Shown here one piece after another: positions 43,310 to 53,363 of a stretch of 64,000 nucleotides of DNA. A model generated the notes under the pieces. That model searched no databases, was not told the origin of the DNA, and saw only the letters and a list, made by a program, of their open reading frames with translations. Positions within the stretch are counted from its first letter, which is position 1. Every line of letters begins with the position of its first letter. The DNA comes from Ktedonospora formicarum. GTDB taxonomy: Bacteria; Chloroflexota; Ktedonobacteria; Ktedonobacterales; Ktedonobacteraceae. The stretch lies in assembly GCF_016587355.1 (NCBI RefSeq), contig NZ_BNJF01000001.1, positions 3,112,501 through 3,176,500 on the forward strand. Direction: 5' to 3'. A program made the position numbers and the translations under genes.

Positions 43310-45499
43310 ATGCCTATACGTCAACTTGCGCCTGATGTGGCGGCTAAGATCGCGGCTGGTGAGGTGGTGGAGCGGCCCGCATCGGTGGTCAAAGAGCTGA
43401 TCGAAAATAGTATTGATGCGGGATCGACACAGATTCGCGTTGATCTGATGAATGGCGGTCTACAACTTATTCGCGTGACTGATAACGGCTCCGGTATCCC
43501 ACTTGAGGAACTTCCTCTGGCTCTAGAGCGTCATGCGACCAGCAAGGTCTCTGTGATAGATGATCTAGAGCAGATTCATTCCCTCGGTTTCCGAGGGGAG
43601 GCTCTGGCGAGTATCGCCGCCGTTGCTGAAGTGACGCTACTGAGTCGTCCGCGTGACACGGAGCAAGGAGCACAGATTAGCGCAGAGTCTGGGCGCATCT
43701 CCAATGCTACTCCCGCCGCATCGCCTGTGGGTACTACGATTACGGTACGCAATCTCTTTAGTGCCGTTCCCGCTCGCCTCAAGTTCCTCAAGAGTCGTAA
43801 TACAGAAGTGAGCCACTGTCATCATCTGCTAGAACAATACGCGCTGGCTTATCCTGAGATTCGCTTTACCGTCACTAGCGAGGGCAAACAGATCTTCGCG
43901 ACCCCTGGTGATGGTAAGCTCTTTAGCGTACTGGTGCAGGTCTATGGCTTGCAGATCGCCGAACAGATGGTAGAGGTCGATGGCGACGATGAGCATGAGG
44001 ACGACGGTGAGTATCCTCGCGTTAAGGGTTTTGTTAGCCGCCCCAGTGCGTATAAGAGTACACGTCAGCATATTTCTTTCTTTGTCAATCGGCGTTGGGT
44101 ACTGAGCCGTATGCTCACGACTGCCGTTGAAGGGGCCTATCACTCACTCTTGCTCAGTGGTCGCCATCCTATCGCTGTAATTAATATTCAGATTGATCCA
44201 TCGTTCCTCGATGTAAATGTCCATCCTGCTAAGACCGAGATTCGCTTTTTGAAGGAGAGGCGAGTTTTTGCCGCTATCCTGCGAGCTACACGCAAGGCGC
44301 TCTTGCAGGAGCCAGAGATGCCTCGCTGGAAGGCGAAGTCGTCGAGTTCCAATACTGACTCTCCTCCCACGTTCGACCAAACGTTGGATGCGGACGAGTC
44401 GAGCCAGCAGAGTACGTCGAGTTCTGTAATTCCAGGTGATAACCCCTGGCAGACTGTGACCGAGGAGGAGCATGGCAATCGGCCCCCAGTGCATTCTCGC
44501 CTATGGCAGAGTCATGTAGATATCGCTAATCGTGTGAAAGGCTCGCGCTTAGAACAACCAGTTGGGGCCGCGCCTATCGAGACGCAGACTGCGCAAGCTG
44601 ACCCGACGCTTGCGCAGCCTGATGACGATGATCCGCTCGCGATGCTGCCCCCAATTACACCTATGGAGGCACTACCTCAACCTTCGCCTGAGGCTCCTGC
44701 GCGCTCCGAGACGCCTGTCAGCGATAATGATCTACACTCCTTTGATGCCGTACCAAAGTCAATTCCAACTCGGGGTATCCAATTACCTTTTCCCAAGACA
44801 GAGAAGCGCGCTGAGTTGTTTCCCTCTCCATCCTTACCTGATAAGGAAACAGTGCCTGCGGAAGTGTTCGCGCAAACGACTTTGCCCGGCCATAGCCTCG
44901 CCCCTGAGCAGACCCGTAAGTTCCCGCGCCTGCGCATTGTGGGGCAGCTCTCGCAAAGTTATATCGTGACTGAGGGACCAGATGGGATGTATCTCATTGA
45001 TCAACATGCTGCTCATGAGCGAATTGTACTTGAGCGTATGGTCGCTGCTATGAAGTCTCGTGCCACAATTTCGCAACTTTTGCTCACCCCTATGGTGCTG
45101 ACGCTTTCGCCTGTCGAGATTGAGGCTCTGGAGGAGCATGCCGCGCAGTTGCGCCAGATTGGCTTTGAGTTGGAAGTTGTTAACGGTAAGAGCGTCGAGG
45201 TGCGTGCTGTCCCCGGCGAATTGGTAAAGCGTCTCGATACTCTTTCACTGCACCAGTTACTTGTAGAACTGACATCTGAAGAGCAACTTGGGCATACTGA
45301 GACCTGGGAGGAACGCGCCCTGGCGAATGTGGCCTGCAAGGCAGCGATCAAACAGCACTATTTTCTTGCCATGAGCGAGATGCGTGAGATGCTTGAGCAA
45401 CTGGAGCAGGTCAATGCCCCCTTTAGCTGCTGCCATGGAAGACCTACGATGATCCGTTTTGGCCTCTCGGAACTGGCCCATGAGTTTGATCGACGCTAG
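43310..45499 (+). CDS. mutL: DNA mismatch repair protein MutL
   Basis: Couples mismatch recognition by MutS to strand incision. 729 residues. The GHKL ATPase motifs are ELIENSIDAGST, DNGSGIP and GFRGEALASIAAV. A long Pro/Ser/Thr-rich linker (about residues 335-540) follows. The C-terminal dimerisation domain has DQHAAHERIVLE (Asp about 564), the endonuclease metal motif, then ACKAAIK and CCHGRP. So this MutL is a nicking type, as expected where MutH is absent. It ends 17 bases before priA. Confidence 0.96.
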   Translation: MPIRQLAPDVAAKIAAGEVVERPASVVKELIENSIDAGSTQIRVDLMNGGLQLIRVTDNGSGIPLEELPLALERHATSKVSVIDDLEQIHSLGFRGEALASIAAVAEVTLLSRPRDTEQGAQISAESGRISNATPAASPVGTTITVRNLFSAVPARLKFLKSRNTEVSHCHHLLEQYALAYPEIRFTVTSEGKQIFATPGDGKLFSVLVQVYGLQIAEQMVEVDGDDEHEDDGEYPRVKGFVSRPSAYKSTRQHISFFVNRRWVLSRMLTTAVEGAYHSLLLSGRHPIAVINIQIDPSFLDVNVHPAKTEIRFLKERRVFAAILRATRKALLQEPEMPRWKAKSSSSNTDSPPTFDQTLDADESSQQSTSSSVIPGDNPWQTVTEEEHGNRPPVHSRLWQSHVDIANRVKGSRLEQPVGAAPIETQTAQADPTLAQPDDDDPLAMLPPITPMEALPQPSPEAPARSETPVSDNDLHSFDAVPKSIPTRGIQLPFPKTEKRAELFPSPSLPDKETVPAEVFAQTTLPGHSLAPEQTRKFPRLRIVGQLSQSYIVTEGPDGMYLIDQHAAHERIVLERMVAAMKSRATISQLLLTPMVLTLSPVEIEALEEHAAQLRQIGFELEVVNGKSVEVRAVPGELVKRLDTLSLHQLLVELTSEEQLGHTETWEERALANVACKAAIKQHYFLAMSEMREMLEQLEQVNAPFSCCHGRPTMIRFGLSELAHEFDRR

Positions 45500-45516
45500 A
45501 AGGCGGTAGAACAAGA

Positions 45517-48156
45517 ATGCTGGTGGAAGTCTTGACTACGGCGGGTCGCTGGAACACGGAGCAGCCGCTACTGACTTATCGTGTTCCGACCGCTCTGGAG
45601 GCACGCCTGCGTCGAGGACAATTGATAGCGGTCCCCTATGGAGATCGTCTCGACGAGGGGATTGTCTGGCGCGTGCTTGCTGATGATGAGGCTGCTATCT
45701 CTTTGCTTGAGGAGGGCATTGAACTGCGTGATCTCAGTAGTATTCTTGACGAGACACCAGCGCTACTCCCTCATCAGTTAGAGCTTGCACGCTGGCTCTC
45801 GGAGTACTATGCGACCTCTCTGGCACATACAGTCTTTAATATGCTGACGCCAGGTCTGTTGCAACGTTCGCGTTTTGTCCTCAAGCTCTCGCAGGAGGCG
45901 TTGGAGGACGCTATGCGTAGCGCCTCCTCGCAGGATGCCTCGTTACGTCTGCGTGCCCTGCTCGGCCTCCTGCATACTGATGGCTCGCTTGACGTTGAAC
46001 AACTCAAAAAGATGCTTGGTAAGACCAAAGCTCAGCAGTTACTCAAAGAAATCAAGCAAAGTAATCTTATCGTGCGTGAGCCAGAGCTGGTCGAGGGCCG
46101 CGCGAAGATTCGGCTGCGTCGCGCTGTGCGTCTGTTGGTCAAAGGAGAAGAACTACTCATCTGGCGCGAGCAGCTTGAAGAGCGTCTGCGCCACGCCGAG
46201 AGTGAAGCTACCGCTGGTAGTGAGGTACCACACTCTGTCAGTGCTTCTCAGGCGACAACAAAGGCATCGGCTAATCCCTGGTCCCTGGGAACTACTGCTA
46301 GCGCGACACTTGCGCCACCTGTGCAGAGCAAGGCAGGTCTGATCATTCAGCGCCAGCTTGCTGCTCTGGATCTCTTGCAGCAGAGCTTGAATCGTGGTTC
46401 TCCCTGGACGCCTGCCGCCCTCTGTCGCGCCACTGATCTGACTGAGCGCCAACTACGCCAGCTTGAAGATGAGCGTATCATCTCTATCGAGCGCCAGGAA
46501 CTCAGGCGTGATCCTCTGCAAGGTCGTGCACTTCCCGCCAGCCAGCCATTGACTCTGACTCAAGAGCAAGAGCAGGCCTTACGCGCTGTCCTCGATGCCG
46601 TGCGTGAAGGTGAGCAGGGAACGACACCCAAACCTATTCTGCTTCACGGCGTAACCGGAAGTGGCAAGACCGAAATCTACTTACAGGCCCTGGCAGCGAT
46701 TATTGCCCAGGGGAAGCGTGGGGTTATTCTAGTACCAGAAATTGCCTTGACGACGCAGGCTGTGCAGCGCGTGGCGGGCCGCTTTCCTGATCGTGTTGCT
46801 ATTATCCATAGCGAACTCAGCGTGGGCGAGCGCTATGATGAGTGGCGGCGCATTCGCGCAGGTCAGGTTGATGTGGTCATTGGCTCACGTTCGGCCCTCT
46901 TTGCTCCATTACCCGATCTTGGCCTGATTATCATCGATGAGGAGCATGAGGCCGCGTACAAACAAAGTGAATTGAAGCCAACGTATCATGCGCGTGAGGC
47001 TGCGCTCAAACTAGGTGAAATCTTGCGTATCCCGGTGGTGCTGGGTAGCGCCACCCCTGCCGTTGAGTCATATCATCGTGCTGAGCGAGGGCGCTATCAG
47101 CTGGTTGAGCTTAAGGGCCGCATAGGGACGACATTGCCACCAGTGGAGATAGTGGACTTGCGCGTTGAACTGCGCGCAGGCCATACTAGCATCATTAGTC
47201 GTCGCTTGCATGAGGGCCTGACTAATGTCTTGGAGCAGGGCCAGCAGGCAATTCTGTTCCTGAATCGGCGTGGTGCCGCAAGCTGTATTCTCTGTCGCGA
47301 TTGCGGCTATACCGCGCTCTGTGAGCATTGCGATATTCCCCTGACCTACCATTCTACCGAGCGCGTGCTAATGTGCCACTATTGCGGTGCGCAGAGCAAG
47401 CCTCTACGCTATTGTCCTGCCTGCCAGAGCGCCGAGATTCGTTACTTTGGTCTGGGAACCGAGAAAGTTCAGCGTACGATTCAAAAGATGTTCCCTGAAG
47501 CTCGCCTGCTACGCTGGGACCGTGATACCGCGCGTAATCGTCATGCTCATGAAGCGTTGCTTGACCGTTTCGCCAGCCGTCAGGCTGATATCCTTATAGG
47601 TACGCAGATGATCGCTAAGGGGTTGGACCTTCCGGGTGTCACGCTGGTTGGTGTTGTTTCCGCCGATATTGCTCTCAATCTGCCTGATTACTCTTCGCCA
47701 GAGCGTGCCTTTACGCTGTTGACGCAGGTCGCGGGTCGCGCGGGCCGAGGTAGCGAGGCTGGTCATGTGATTATCCAGACCTTTAATCCCGAACATTTCT
47801 GTATCGATACTGCCTCACGTCATAATTATGACGAGTTCTATCGTATGGAGATTGAGACTCGAGAGCGCTATGGTTATCCTCCCTTCCGTCAGTTCGTTAA
47901 GTTCACATATAGCCACAGTAATCGCCATCGCTGTCAGCTTGAGGCTATGCGCTTCTCTGAACGGTTGACCCACTGGATCAATCGTCTTGGCCTGGTCAAT
48001 ACTGATATTGTCGGGCCAGCGCCTGCCATGCTAGAGCGTGTTCGCAATAAGTATCGCTGGCAGATGATCGCGCGTGGTCCCGACCTGCATCGACTCCTAC
48101 GCGTTGTTGATGCGCCCGATTGGGAGATCGATATTGACCCAATCAGTGCCCTATAG
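45517..48156 (+). CDS. priA: Primosomal replication-restart helicase PriA
   Basis: Reloads the replisome at stalled forks. 879 residues, over 100 longer than usual; the extra length lies around residues 210-300 (Ala/Ser/Thr-rich) between the N-terminal DNA-binding part and the helicase. GVTGSGKTEIYL (about 378) and DEEHEAAYKQ are helicase motifs I and II. Zinc ligands appear in CILCRDCGYTALCEHC and CHYCGAQSKPLRYCPAC. GTQMIAKGLDLPGV and QVAGRAGRG close the core. Second gene of mutL-priA. Confidence 0.95.
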   Translation: MLVEVLTTAGRWNTEQPLLTYRVPTALEARLRRGQLIAVPYGDRLDEGIVWRVLADDEAAISLLEEGIELRDLSSILDETPALLPHQLELARWLSEYYATSLAHTVFNMLTPGLLQRSRFVLKLSQEALEDAMRSASSQDASLRLRALLGLLHTDGSLDVEQLKKMLGKTKAQQLLKEIKQSNLIVREPELVEGRAKIRLRRAVRLLVKGEELLIWREQLEERLRHAESEATAGSEVPHSVSASQATTKASANPWSLGTTASATLAPPVQSKAGLIIQRQLAALDLLQQSLNRGSPWTPAALCRATDLTERQLRQLEDERIISIERQELRRDPLQGRALPASQPLTLTQEQEQALRAVLDAVREGEQGTTPKPILLHGVTGSGKTEIYLQALAAIIAQGKRGVILVPEIALTTQAVQRVAGRFPDRVAIIHSELSVGERYDEWRRIRAGQVDVVIGSRSALFAPLPDLGLIIIDEEHEAAYKQSELKPTYHAREAALKLGEILRIPVVLGSATPAVESYHRAERGRYQLVELKGRIGTTLPPVEIVDLRVELRAGHTSIISRRLHEGLTNVLEQGQQAILFLNRRGAASCILCRDCGYTALCEHCDIPLTYHSTERVLMCHYCGAQSKPLRYCPACQSAEIRYFGLGTEKVQRTIQKMFPEARLLRWDRDTARNRHAHEALLDRFASRQADILIGTQMIAKGLDLPGVTLVGVVSADIALNLPDYSSPERAFTLLTQVAGRAGRGSEAGHVIIQTFNPEHFCIDTASRHNYDEFYRMEIETRERYGYPPFRQFVKFTYSHSNRHRCQLEAMRFSERLTHWINRLGLVNTDIVGPAPAMLERVRNKYRWQMIARGPDLHRLLRVVDAPDWEIDIDPISAL

Positions 48157-48168
48157 TGAGCATAAATA

Positions 48169-48231
48169 GAGCCAGAGCAAAATTCAAACCATGTTCAATT
48201 TCCGAACATGGTTTGAATTTTGCTCTGGCTC
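48169..48231. terminator. Long perfect hairpin after priA
   Basis: 28-base perfect arms (48169-48196 and 48204-48231) with a 7-base loop, between converging genes. A run of Ts follows at 48235-48246. Confidence 0.8.
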
Positions 48232-48251
48232 GAGTTTCCCTTTTTTGCCTA

Positions 48252-49055
48252 CTATGACAGTGTCCGTGCATAGGGCAAAGGGGCTTCACGCTGTTGTGAG
48301 TTTGTCTCCTGCGTGGCATAGCCTCGCTGTGATCGTGAGCCTGCTCCATAAAGATCATCCTTTGGAGTGGGCATTGCCTGTGTATCCGGCCCTAGCATGA
48401 CGCGTCCAATCAGGCCAGAGATATGAGCTAACCCATTGATGACATAGCGCGCGAGGAAGAAGAAGGCGATGCCTAGTGGAATCCCAACCAGCGAGTGTAT
48501 AAACATTACAGTATCGAAGTGTCCATTGGCAATGATTGCAAGAAATCCTATGTTGTAGGTGATATCTGGTGTGCTATGCCCCGCCCTTTGGATTTCCTGG
48601 AGCACGCTATTAGTCACCAGGTATGTCAGTGGCATGAGAACTCCACCTAGCGCCAGGGCCAGAACCGCGATCACAAATGTAAAGTTAATGATGCTCAATG
48701 GTAACTTGAAGAAGAGCATATATAGAAGCCCCTTCCATGTCTGCCCAGATTGTAGGTAACGCCCAAAGCGCCTGCGCAATGTCATTGGCCCCACCTCTGG
48801 AGGATACTCTGGAATTGGCATACGCAGCATTGTCTCGATCATCTGTCGTTCGAGTGCGCAAAAGCCCCAGAGCATTGCGAAGGATGCTAGTAGGATTGGC
48901 AATCCGATCCAGATTACCATTGTTCCTGTGCCAAGTGCAATCCCTACAATGACAAGTGTAAAGTAGATGATACTCATTGGTAATGAAAGGAGAATGAATG
49001 CCGTTTTACCTAAGAGGTGCTTCCTTTCATGCCTTGATTCGTGTATGTTTTCCAT
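48252..49055 (-). CDS. Stand-alone putative sensor-domain membrane protein
   Basis: 267 residues matching in character the Sensor domain that sits in front of actinobacterial and chloroflexal histidine kinases. Four to six helices appear as two related halves: LPMSIIYFTLVIVGIALG (about 25-42) and LPLSIINFTFVIAVLALALG (about 117-136). The C-terminus is polar and disordered. No kinase follows, so it may work with a kinase elsewhere or have another role. Start at ATG 49055, after GAAAGGGAA. Confidence 0.7.
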   Translation of the reverse strand: MENIHESRHERKHLLGKTAFILLSLPMSIIYFTLVIVGIALGTGTMVIWIGLPILLASFAMLWGFCALERQMIETMLRMPIPEYPPEVGPMTLRRRFGRYLQSGQTWKGLLYMLFFKLPLSIINFTFVIAVLALALGGVLMPLTYLVTNSVLQEIQRAGHSTPDITYNIGFLAIIANGHFDTVMFIHSLVGIPLGIAFFFLARYVINGLAHISGLIGRVMLGPDTQAMPTPKDDLYGAGSRSQRGYATQETNSQQREAPLPYARTLS

Positions 49056-49281
49056 CTTTTACAGTTCCCTTTCATGCGATGAAGCAATCACACTTAGAAA
49101 ATTTTTATCTGCATCTCCACGTATTTATGTTTTGAATCGATAACCTTTTCACACCCATAGAATACAGTGTGCCCTTTACGGGATTATGCCGAAAGTGTTA
49201 CGATTGTGTGTCAGTTCCATTTGCACTTGCAATGTTGTAGACTGAAGGAGAAATTGCCTTCAAGGATAGGAGGAGATAACT

Positions 49282-49860
49282 ATGCTTACTGCTCATATTC
49301 CACCTCCAGCTGCTCTCTCGCTTTTGGAAGCGGAGACGCAGAAGATCGACTTCCCTATGGCATCAGATTCCCTGACTGGAACACTCTTGCGTATGCTTGT
49401 CACGAGTAAGCCTGGTGGTCATTTTCTGGAGCTGGGGACCGGAACTGGCATAGGAACAAGCTGGCTGGTTGATGGAATGGATGCCAATGCGCGTCTATTC
49501 ACGGTCGAGCGCAGCGCTACATTTAGTGAGATCGCGCGCCGCCACCTGGGTTCCGACCCCCGCGTGACCTTCTATCAGGGCGATGGCGCGGAATTCATTC
49601 TCGCGCAATCACCCGCAAGCTTCGACCTTATCTTTGCCGATACACCGCCAGGGAAATTTTATTTGTTTGATGAGACCCTGGCTCTGCTCAAGCCAGGAGG
49701 GATATATGTTATTGATGACCTGGACCCTCGCCCAACTTGGGATGAAGGCCATGAGACGAAGGTTGAGGCTCTGCTTGCCACGCTTGGACAGAGGTCTGAC
49801 CTGCGCCTCTGCCACTTAAACTGGGCGTCGGGCTTGTTGCTCGCCACCAAAGTCGTATAA
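49282..49860 (+). CDS. Class I SAM-dependent methyltransferase (O-methyltransferase-like)
   Basis: 192 residues. HFLELGTGTGIGTSWLVDGM is the SAM-binding glycine loop, FTVERSATFSEIARRHLG the acidic second strand, YQGDGAEFI motif II, and DLIFADTPPG, GGIYVIDDLDP follow. The layout is that of the catechol/caffeoyl-CoA O-methyltransferase group. Substrate is unknown. AGGAGG lies 8 bases before the ATG. A modest hairpin follows the stop. Confidence 0.85.
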   Translation: MLTAHIPPPAALSLLEAETQKIDFPMASDSLTGTLLRMLVTSKPGGHFLELGTGTGIGTSWLVDGMDANARLFTVERSATFSEIARRHLGSDPRVTFYQGDGAEFILAQSPASFDLIFADTPPGKFYLFDETLALLKPGGIYVIDDLDPRPTWDEGHETKVEALLATLGQRSDLRLCHLNWASGLLLATKVV

Positions 49861-49873
49861 TGCACACCTTGTT

Positions 49874-49917
49874 TAAACACCTGAAAGCGCTCTTGTTGTG
49901 ACCGCGCTGGTGTTTTG
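49874..49917 (+). terminator. Weak terminator after the methyltransferase
   Basis: AACACC pairs with GGTGTT and inner AGCGC with GCGCT; followed by TTTT. Confidence 0.4.
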
Positions 49918-49991
49918 CATAGACCTTATTATTCGTCCTGTGGCTCATAAACGTTTGTGGCTGTGCTAGCAGGTACGTGGAGGATGTTGCT

Positions 49992-51443
49992 ATGCCAGAA
50001 CAGATCTCTCTCTTTGGAGATACCCAACCCACGGAAGATAATGCAAATAGCAAGACACGCTCAAGCCGGAGCTCGAAGGCACCCTCTACTTCTCAAGAGG
50101 AAAGCAATCAGATAGGCGAACCTCTGGCCTCGCGTATGCGCCCGCGTACATTGGACGAGATTGTGGGTCAAGAGCACCTATTGGGGCCTGATAAGCTCCT
50201 ACGCCGCACGATAGAGGCTGGTCGGGTGACTTCTATGCTCTTCTGGGGACCACCTGGAAGCGGTAAGACCACACTCTCTGAGGCTATCGCGCGTCACACA
50301 GATGCCCGCTTTGTCACGCTGAGCGCTGTTTCGGCAGGTGTTGCTGATCTACGCCGCATTGCCGATGAGGCTGCGAAACTCCGTCAGTTCTCACGTCGTC
50401 GTACTATCCTCTTTATTGACGAAATCCACCGCTTCAACAAGGCCCAACAGGATGCCATTCTGCCACACGTTGAGCGCGGTACAGTCACGCTCATTGGGGC
50501 AACGACGGAAAACCCTAGCTTTGAAGTCAATGGAGCCCTCCTCTCGCGTTGCCGTGTTTTTGTTCTTCAGGCTCTTGAAGAGAAGCAGATTATACGCCTT
50601 CTCAATCGTGCTCTGGAGGACAGCGAGCGAGGTCTTGGTCAGCACCACCTGACGGCAGATGAAGATGCGCTCCAGGCTATTGCTATCTATGCCAATGGTG
50701 ATGCGCGTACCGCTCTCAACGTTCTCGAACTAACAGCCCAGGGGGCTTTGAGTTCCAACGATGCCACCACGCGGCATATCACGTTAGCCCTCGTTGAGGA
50801 GGTCATGCAACATCGTGCCTTGCTCTATGATAAGGCTGGTGATCAGCATTACGATACTATTTCAGCTTTGCATAAGGCCGTGCGCGGATCTGATCCAGAT
50901 GGTAGCCTCTACTGGCTTGTACGTATGCTTGAAGCGGGAGAAGATCCACTCTACATTGCTCGTCGTATAGTGCGCATGGCTGCTGAGGATATCGGTCTCG
51001 CTGACCCGCAGGCCCTCGCGCTCTGCGTGGCGGCTCAGCAGGCCACACACTTTATCGGGATGCCCGAGGCTGGTGTTGTCCTCGCCGAAGCTGTAACCTA
51101 TCTGGCGGCGGCACCCAAAAGCAATGCTGTCTATAATGCCTATAGTCAGGTGCGCGCCGAAGTTATCAATGGCCCTACTGATCCCGTTCCTCTCTGGATA
51201 CGCAATGCTCCAACGACGTTGATGAAGAACCTGGGTTACGGCAAAGATTATAAGTATGCTCATGATGTCTATAAAGATATGGAGAGTGAAGATCCCGAAC
51301 GCCCACCTGTACTAAAAGTGCAAGAATATCTGCCAGAGCGCCTCGCGGATCAGCGTTTCTATGAGCCTGGGAACCAGGGGAAGGAGGCTAGCATTAAGCG
51401 CTGGCTTGCTCAGCGCCGCGATCCAGAGCAGGATGAGTCATAA
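49992..51443 (+). CDS. rarA: Replication-associated recombination protein RarA (MgsA)
   Basis: A clamp-loader-type AAA+ ATPase acting at stalled forks and single-strand gaps. Start ATG 49992 ([13 protein letters not shown]) after GGAGG; 483 residues. The N-terminus is disordered; [21 protein letters not shown] begins the core, [10 protein letters not shown] is Walker [16 protein letters not shown]alker B, and [12 protein letters not shown] sensor 1. The C-terminal MgsA domain has [23 protein letters not shown] and [13 protein letters not shown]. Confidence 0.95.
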   Translation: MPEQISLFGDTQPTEDNANSKTRSSRSSKAPSTSQEESNQIGEPLASRMRPRTLDEIVGQEHLLGPDKLLRRTIEAGRVTSMLFWGPPGSGKTTLSEAIARHTDARFVTLSAVSAGVADLRRIADEAAKLRQFSRRRTILFIDEIHRFNKAQQDAILPHVERGTVTLIGATTENPSFEVNGALLSRCRVFVLQALEEKQIIRLLNRALEDSERGLGQHHLTADEDALQAIAIYANGDARTALNVLELTAQGALSSNDATTRHITLALVEEVMQHRALLYDKAGDQHYDTISALHKAVRGSDPDGSLYWLVRMLEAGEDPLYIARRIVRMAAEDIGLADPQALALCVAAQQATHFIGMPEAGVVLAEAVTYLAAAPKSNAVYNAYSQVRAEVINGPTDPVPLWIRNAPTTLMKNLGYGKDYKYAHDVYKDMESEDPERPPVLKVQEYLPERLADQRFYEPGNQGKEASIKRWLAQRRDPEQDES

Positions 51444-51505
51444 TATAGAGAGTCTTTATTTTGTCTACTCACGCTGTAGATCTCATCATGGAAAGGAGTG
51501 CTGAC

Positions 51506-51985
51506 ATGGCTAATATGAAAACCCTGGTCTTCATCTTCAAGAGAAACCATGACGTTATTCTCATGCATACAAGCGATCTGACCACCGAGGAGAGTCTTGT
51601 ACTGCCACCAGATGGTGGCAACTGCTTGAACTGGGTACTTGGGCATGTTCTCGTGCATCGCGATATTTCTCTTCGCCTCCTGGGGGCAGAGGAACTCCTG
51701 AGTCCGAGCGAGCGCGAAGTCTACCAGCGGCAATCTGAGCATCTGAGCGGACCTGAGCGCGCGAGCTCCCTGAAGCATCTGCTGGATCTGCTACGTATCT
51801 CCAATCAGCGTCTGCTAGCCGCTCTTGAACAGATCAGCCCGGAAGTGCTCGTCCAGCCTTCTGGTCCTGACGGCAAGCGCACCCTTGGAGAGGTGCTTGA
51901 ACAACTCCAATGGCACGAAACCTACCATACTGGTCAATTCGAGCTTCTACGTCATGTTGCAGGCAAGCATGAGAAATTAATCTAG
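51506..51985 (+). CDS. DinB-family protein
   Basis: Start ATG 51506 (MANMKTLVF) after AAAGGAG; 159 residues. A four-helix bundle with metal-binding His residues suggested by NWVLGHVLVHRD and LQWHETYHTGQFELLRH. DinB/YfiT-like proteins include mycothiol- and bacillithiol-dependent transferases as well as damage-inducible proteins of unknown function. A thiol-transferase role would fit the MshC-like ligase at 36.3 kb but is inference. It starts 62 bases after rarA. Confidence 0.8.
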   Translation: MANMKTLVFIFKRNHDVILMHTSDLTTEESLVLPPDGGNCLNWVLGHVLVHRDISLRLLGAEELLSPSEREVYQRQSEHLSGPERASSLKHLLDLLRISNQRLLAALEQISPEVLVQPSGPDGKRTLGEVLEQLQWHETYHTGQFELLRHVAGKHEKLI

Positions 51986-51997
51986 CCTAACAAAAAA

Positions 51998-52040
51998 CTG
52001 AGCGCGAGAGCGCTAGCCGCCGAAAGGCGGCGTTGTTTTA
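51998..52040. repeat. Partial copy of the palindromic repeat core, also a hairpin
   Basis: CTGAGCGCGAGAGCGCTAGC followed by CGCCGAAAGGCGGCGTTG resembles 6379-6415 (TGAGCGCGGAGCGCTAGC, then GGCAGCGTTG). The GCCGCC-GAAA-GGCGGC hairpin followed by GTTGTTTT may terminate the DinB gene. Confidence 0.45.
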
Positions 52041-52069
52041 TGTCTAAGACCCAGCCTTGCAAAATGGTG

Positions 52070-52582
52070 CTACCTGTACAGGAAATAGCCAGCAATGCCT
52101 GCCAGTATCAAGATGCCGATCAGATTTACCTTTTTGGTCGCGCCTAACAGGGCCGCGACTCCTGCGATAATCCAGCCGCGCCAATCGATGTCGGGCTGCC
52201 TGATAATTGACCATACAACCGTGAGCAGAATGCCAACAACTGCCAGCGATATCCCGCGCATAAAGCCAGGCACCCAACGTTGACGTTCAATCATGCCATA
52301 GCCTGCCGAGACAAGTAGGACCGGAAGCGCCGTGAGTGTAATCGCCAGTAGAGCCATAAGCGCCCCTGGGACACCATAAGTCAGATAGCCTAGACTGATG
52401 ACCCATAGTCCATTTGGCCCTGGACTAAGCTGTCCAATAGCGATGGACTCTCCGAAGGCGCTCTCCTGAGCCCAGCCGCGTGCTATCAAGTCTTGATGCA
52501 GGCTCGGCAAATTACTTAATCCACCACTTGAGAAGAGGGATGCTTTGAGAAAAAGCAGGAAGTACAACAGTGGGTCAATCAT
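52070..52582 (-). CDS. Chromate transporter family protein, second half
   Basis: 170 residues, about five helices, of the CHR domain. LFSSGGLSNLPSLHQDL and AIGQLSPGPNGLWVISLGYL contain the conserved family residues (the PGP motif). It starts 3 bases after the stop of the partner half, so the two are translated together. In short-chain CHR systems two such halves form one chromate/sulfate-type transporter in the membrane. The substrate is inferred from the family; no regulator is nearby. Confidence 0.85.
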   Translation of the reverse strand: MIDPLLYFLLFLKASLFSSGGLSNLPSLHQDLIARGWAQESAFGESIAIGQLSPGPNGLWVISLGYLTYGVPGALMALLAITLTALPVLLVSAGYGMIERQRWVPGFMRGISLAVVGILLTVVWSIIRQPDIDWRGWIIAGVAALLGATKKVNLIGILILAGIAGYFLYR

Positions 52583-52585
52583 AGA

Positions 52586-53260
52586 TTACCTTCCCTCCTT
52601 TTTCAGAGGACCTTCTGAGTTGCCTGCTTGCCGTGCTACCTCATCAGGTTTACCGCGCCAAGAGGTGAAGATAAGCATTGATATGAGAGCGGTACCTACC
52701 AGTACCGGGATAACAGAGATTTGGAGCACAATAATTGTTATCGCACAGATTATGATTAGCGAAGAGCAGATCAGTAACGTCTTCCATCCTTCCGTATGGG
52801 CCTGTTGTAAGAGTGGCTGAGCGAAGCGCGCACCCACTAGTAGCATAAGTCCCGCCGTTGCTGGAACAACGCCACGCATGACCGCCTGCACTACGGGATT
52901 GTCCTGAATAGATGAGAACAGCGCTGTCAACAGGCAGGTTACCCCTGCGCTGGGAAGAAGCAAGCCGGTCAGTGACACTACTATGCCCCATGTTCCACCC
53001 AGTTTGCGCCCGATCAAAACTGTCATGCCGATTAAGTTGATTCCTGGATTAAATACGCATAGATTCCAGAAATGAGCATACTCTTCCATGGTAATATAGT
53101 GGTGCTTATCAATAAATGTGCTCTGAATGAGAAAGGTCGTTGAGGAGCCGCCACCGAATGATTGTAGCCCGATCAGGCTCCAGAGGCCGAGTAGTTTCCA
53201 GTTTGAGGGTTGGATTGAGGGTGGTCGCGTTGATGAAGCGGGCGGTGTCTGTGTTTGCAT
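52586..53260 (-). CDS. Chromate transporter family protein, first half
   Basis: 224 residues, six helices. LIGLQSFGGGSSTTFLIQ is the CHR signature, and CVFNPGINLIGMTVLIGRKLGG corresponds to the PG motif of the family. A short polar N-terminus rich in Gln/Pro/Thr precedes the first helix. It pairs with the downstream half. AAGGA precedes the ATG. Confidence 0.85.
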   Translation of the reverse strand: MQTQTPPASSTRPPSIQPSNWKLLGLWSLIGLQSFGGGSSTTFLIQSTFIDKHHYITMEEYAHFWNLCVFNPGINLIGMTVLIGRKLGGTWGIVVSLTGLLLPSAGVTCLLTALFSSIQDNPVVQAVMRGVVPATAGLMLLVGARFAQPLLQQAHTEGWKTLLICSSLIIICAITIIVLQISVIPVLVGTALISMLIFTSWRGKPDEVARQAGNSEGPLKKEGR

Positions 53261-53302
53261 GCGAGATCGTCCTTATTTGATGTGGCGAATAGAACAACGG
53301 CA

Positions 53303-53328
53303 GAGGGCGGTCGATACCGACCGCCCTC
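53303..53328 (-). terminator. Terminator of the citrate synthase gene
   Basis: Perfect 10-base stem GAGGGCGGTC with a 6-base loop, 36 bases past the stop at 53364. Confidence 0.65.
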
Positions 53329-53363
53329 GTAGAGTAAAATGTCAGCGTGCCGTGTGAGGGCCT

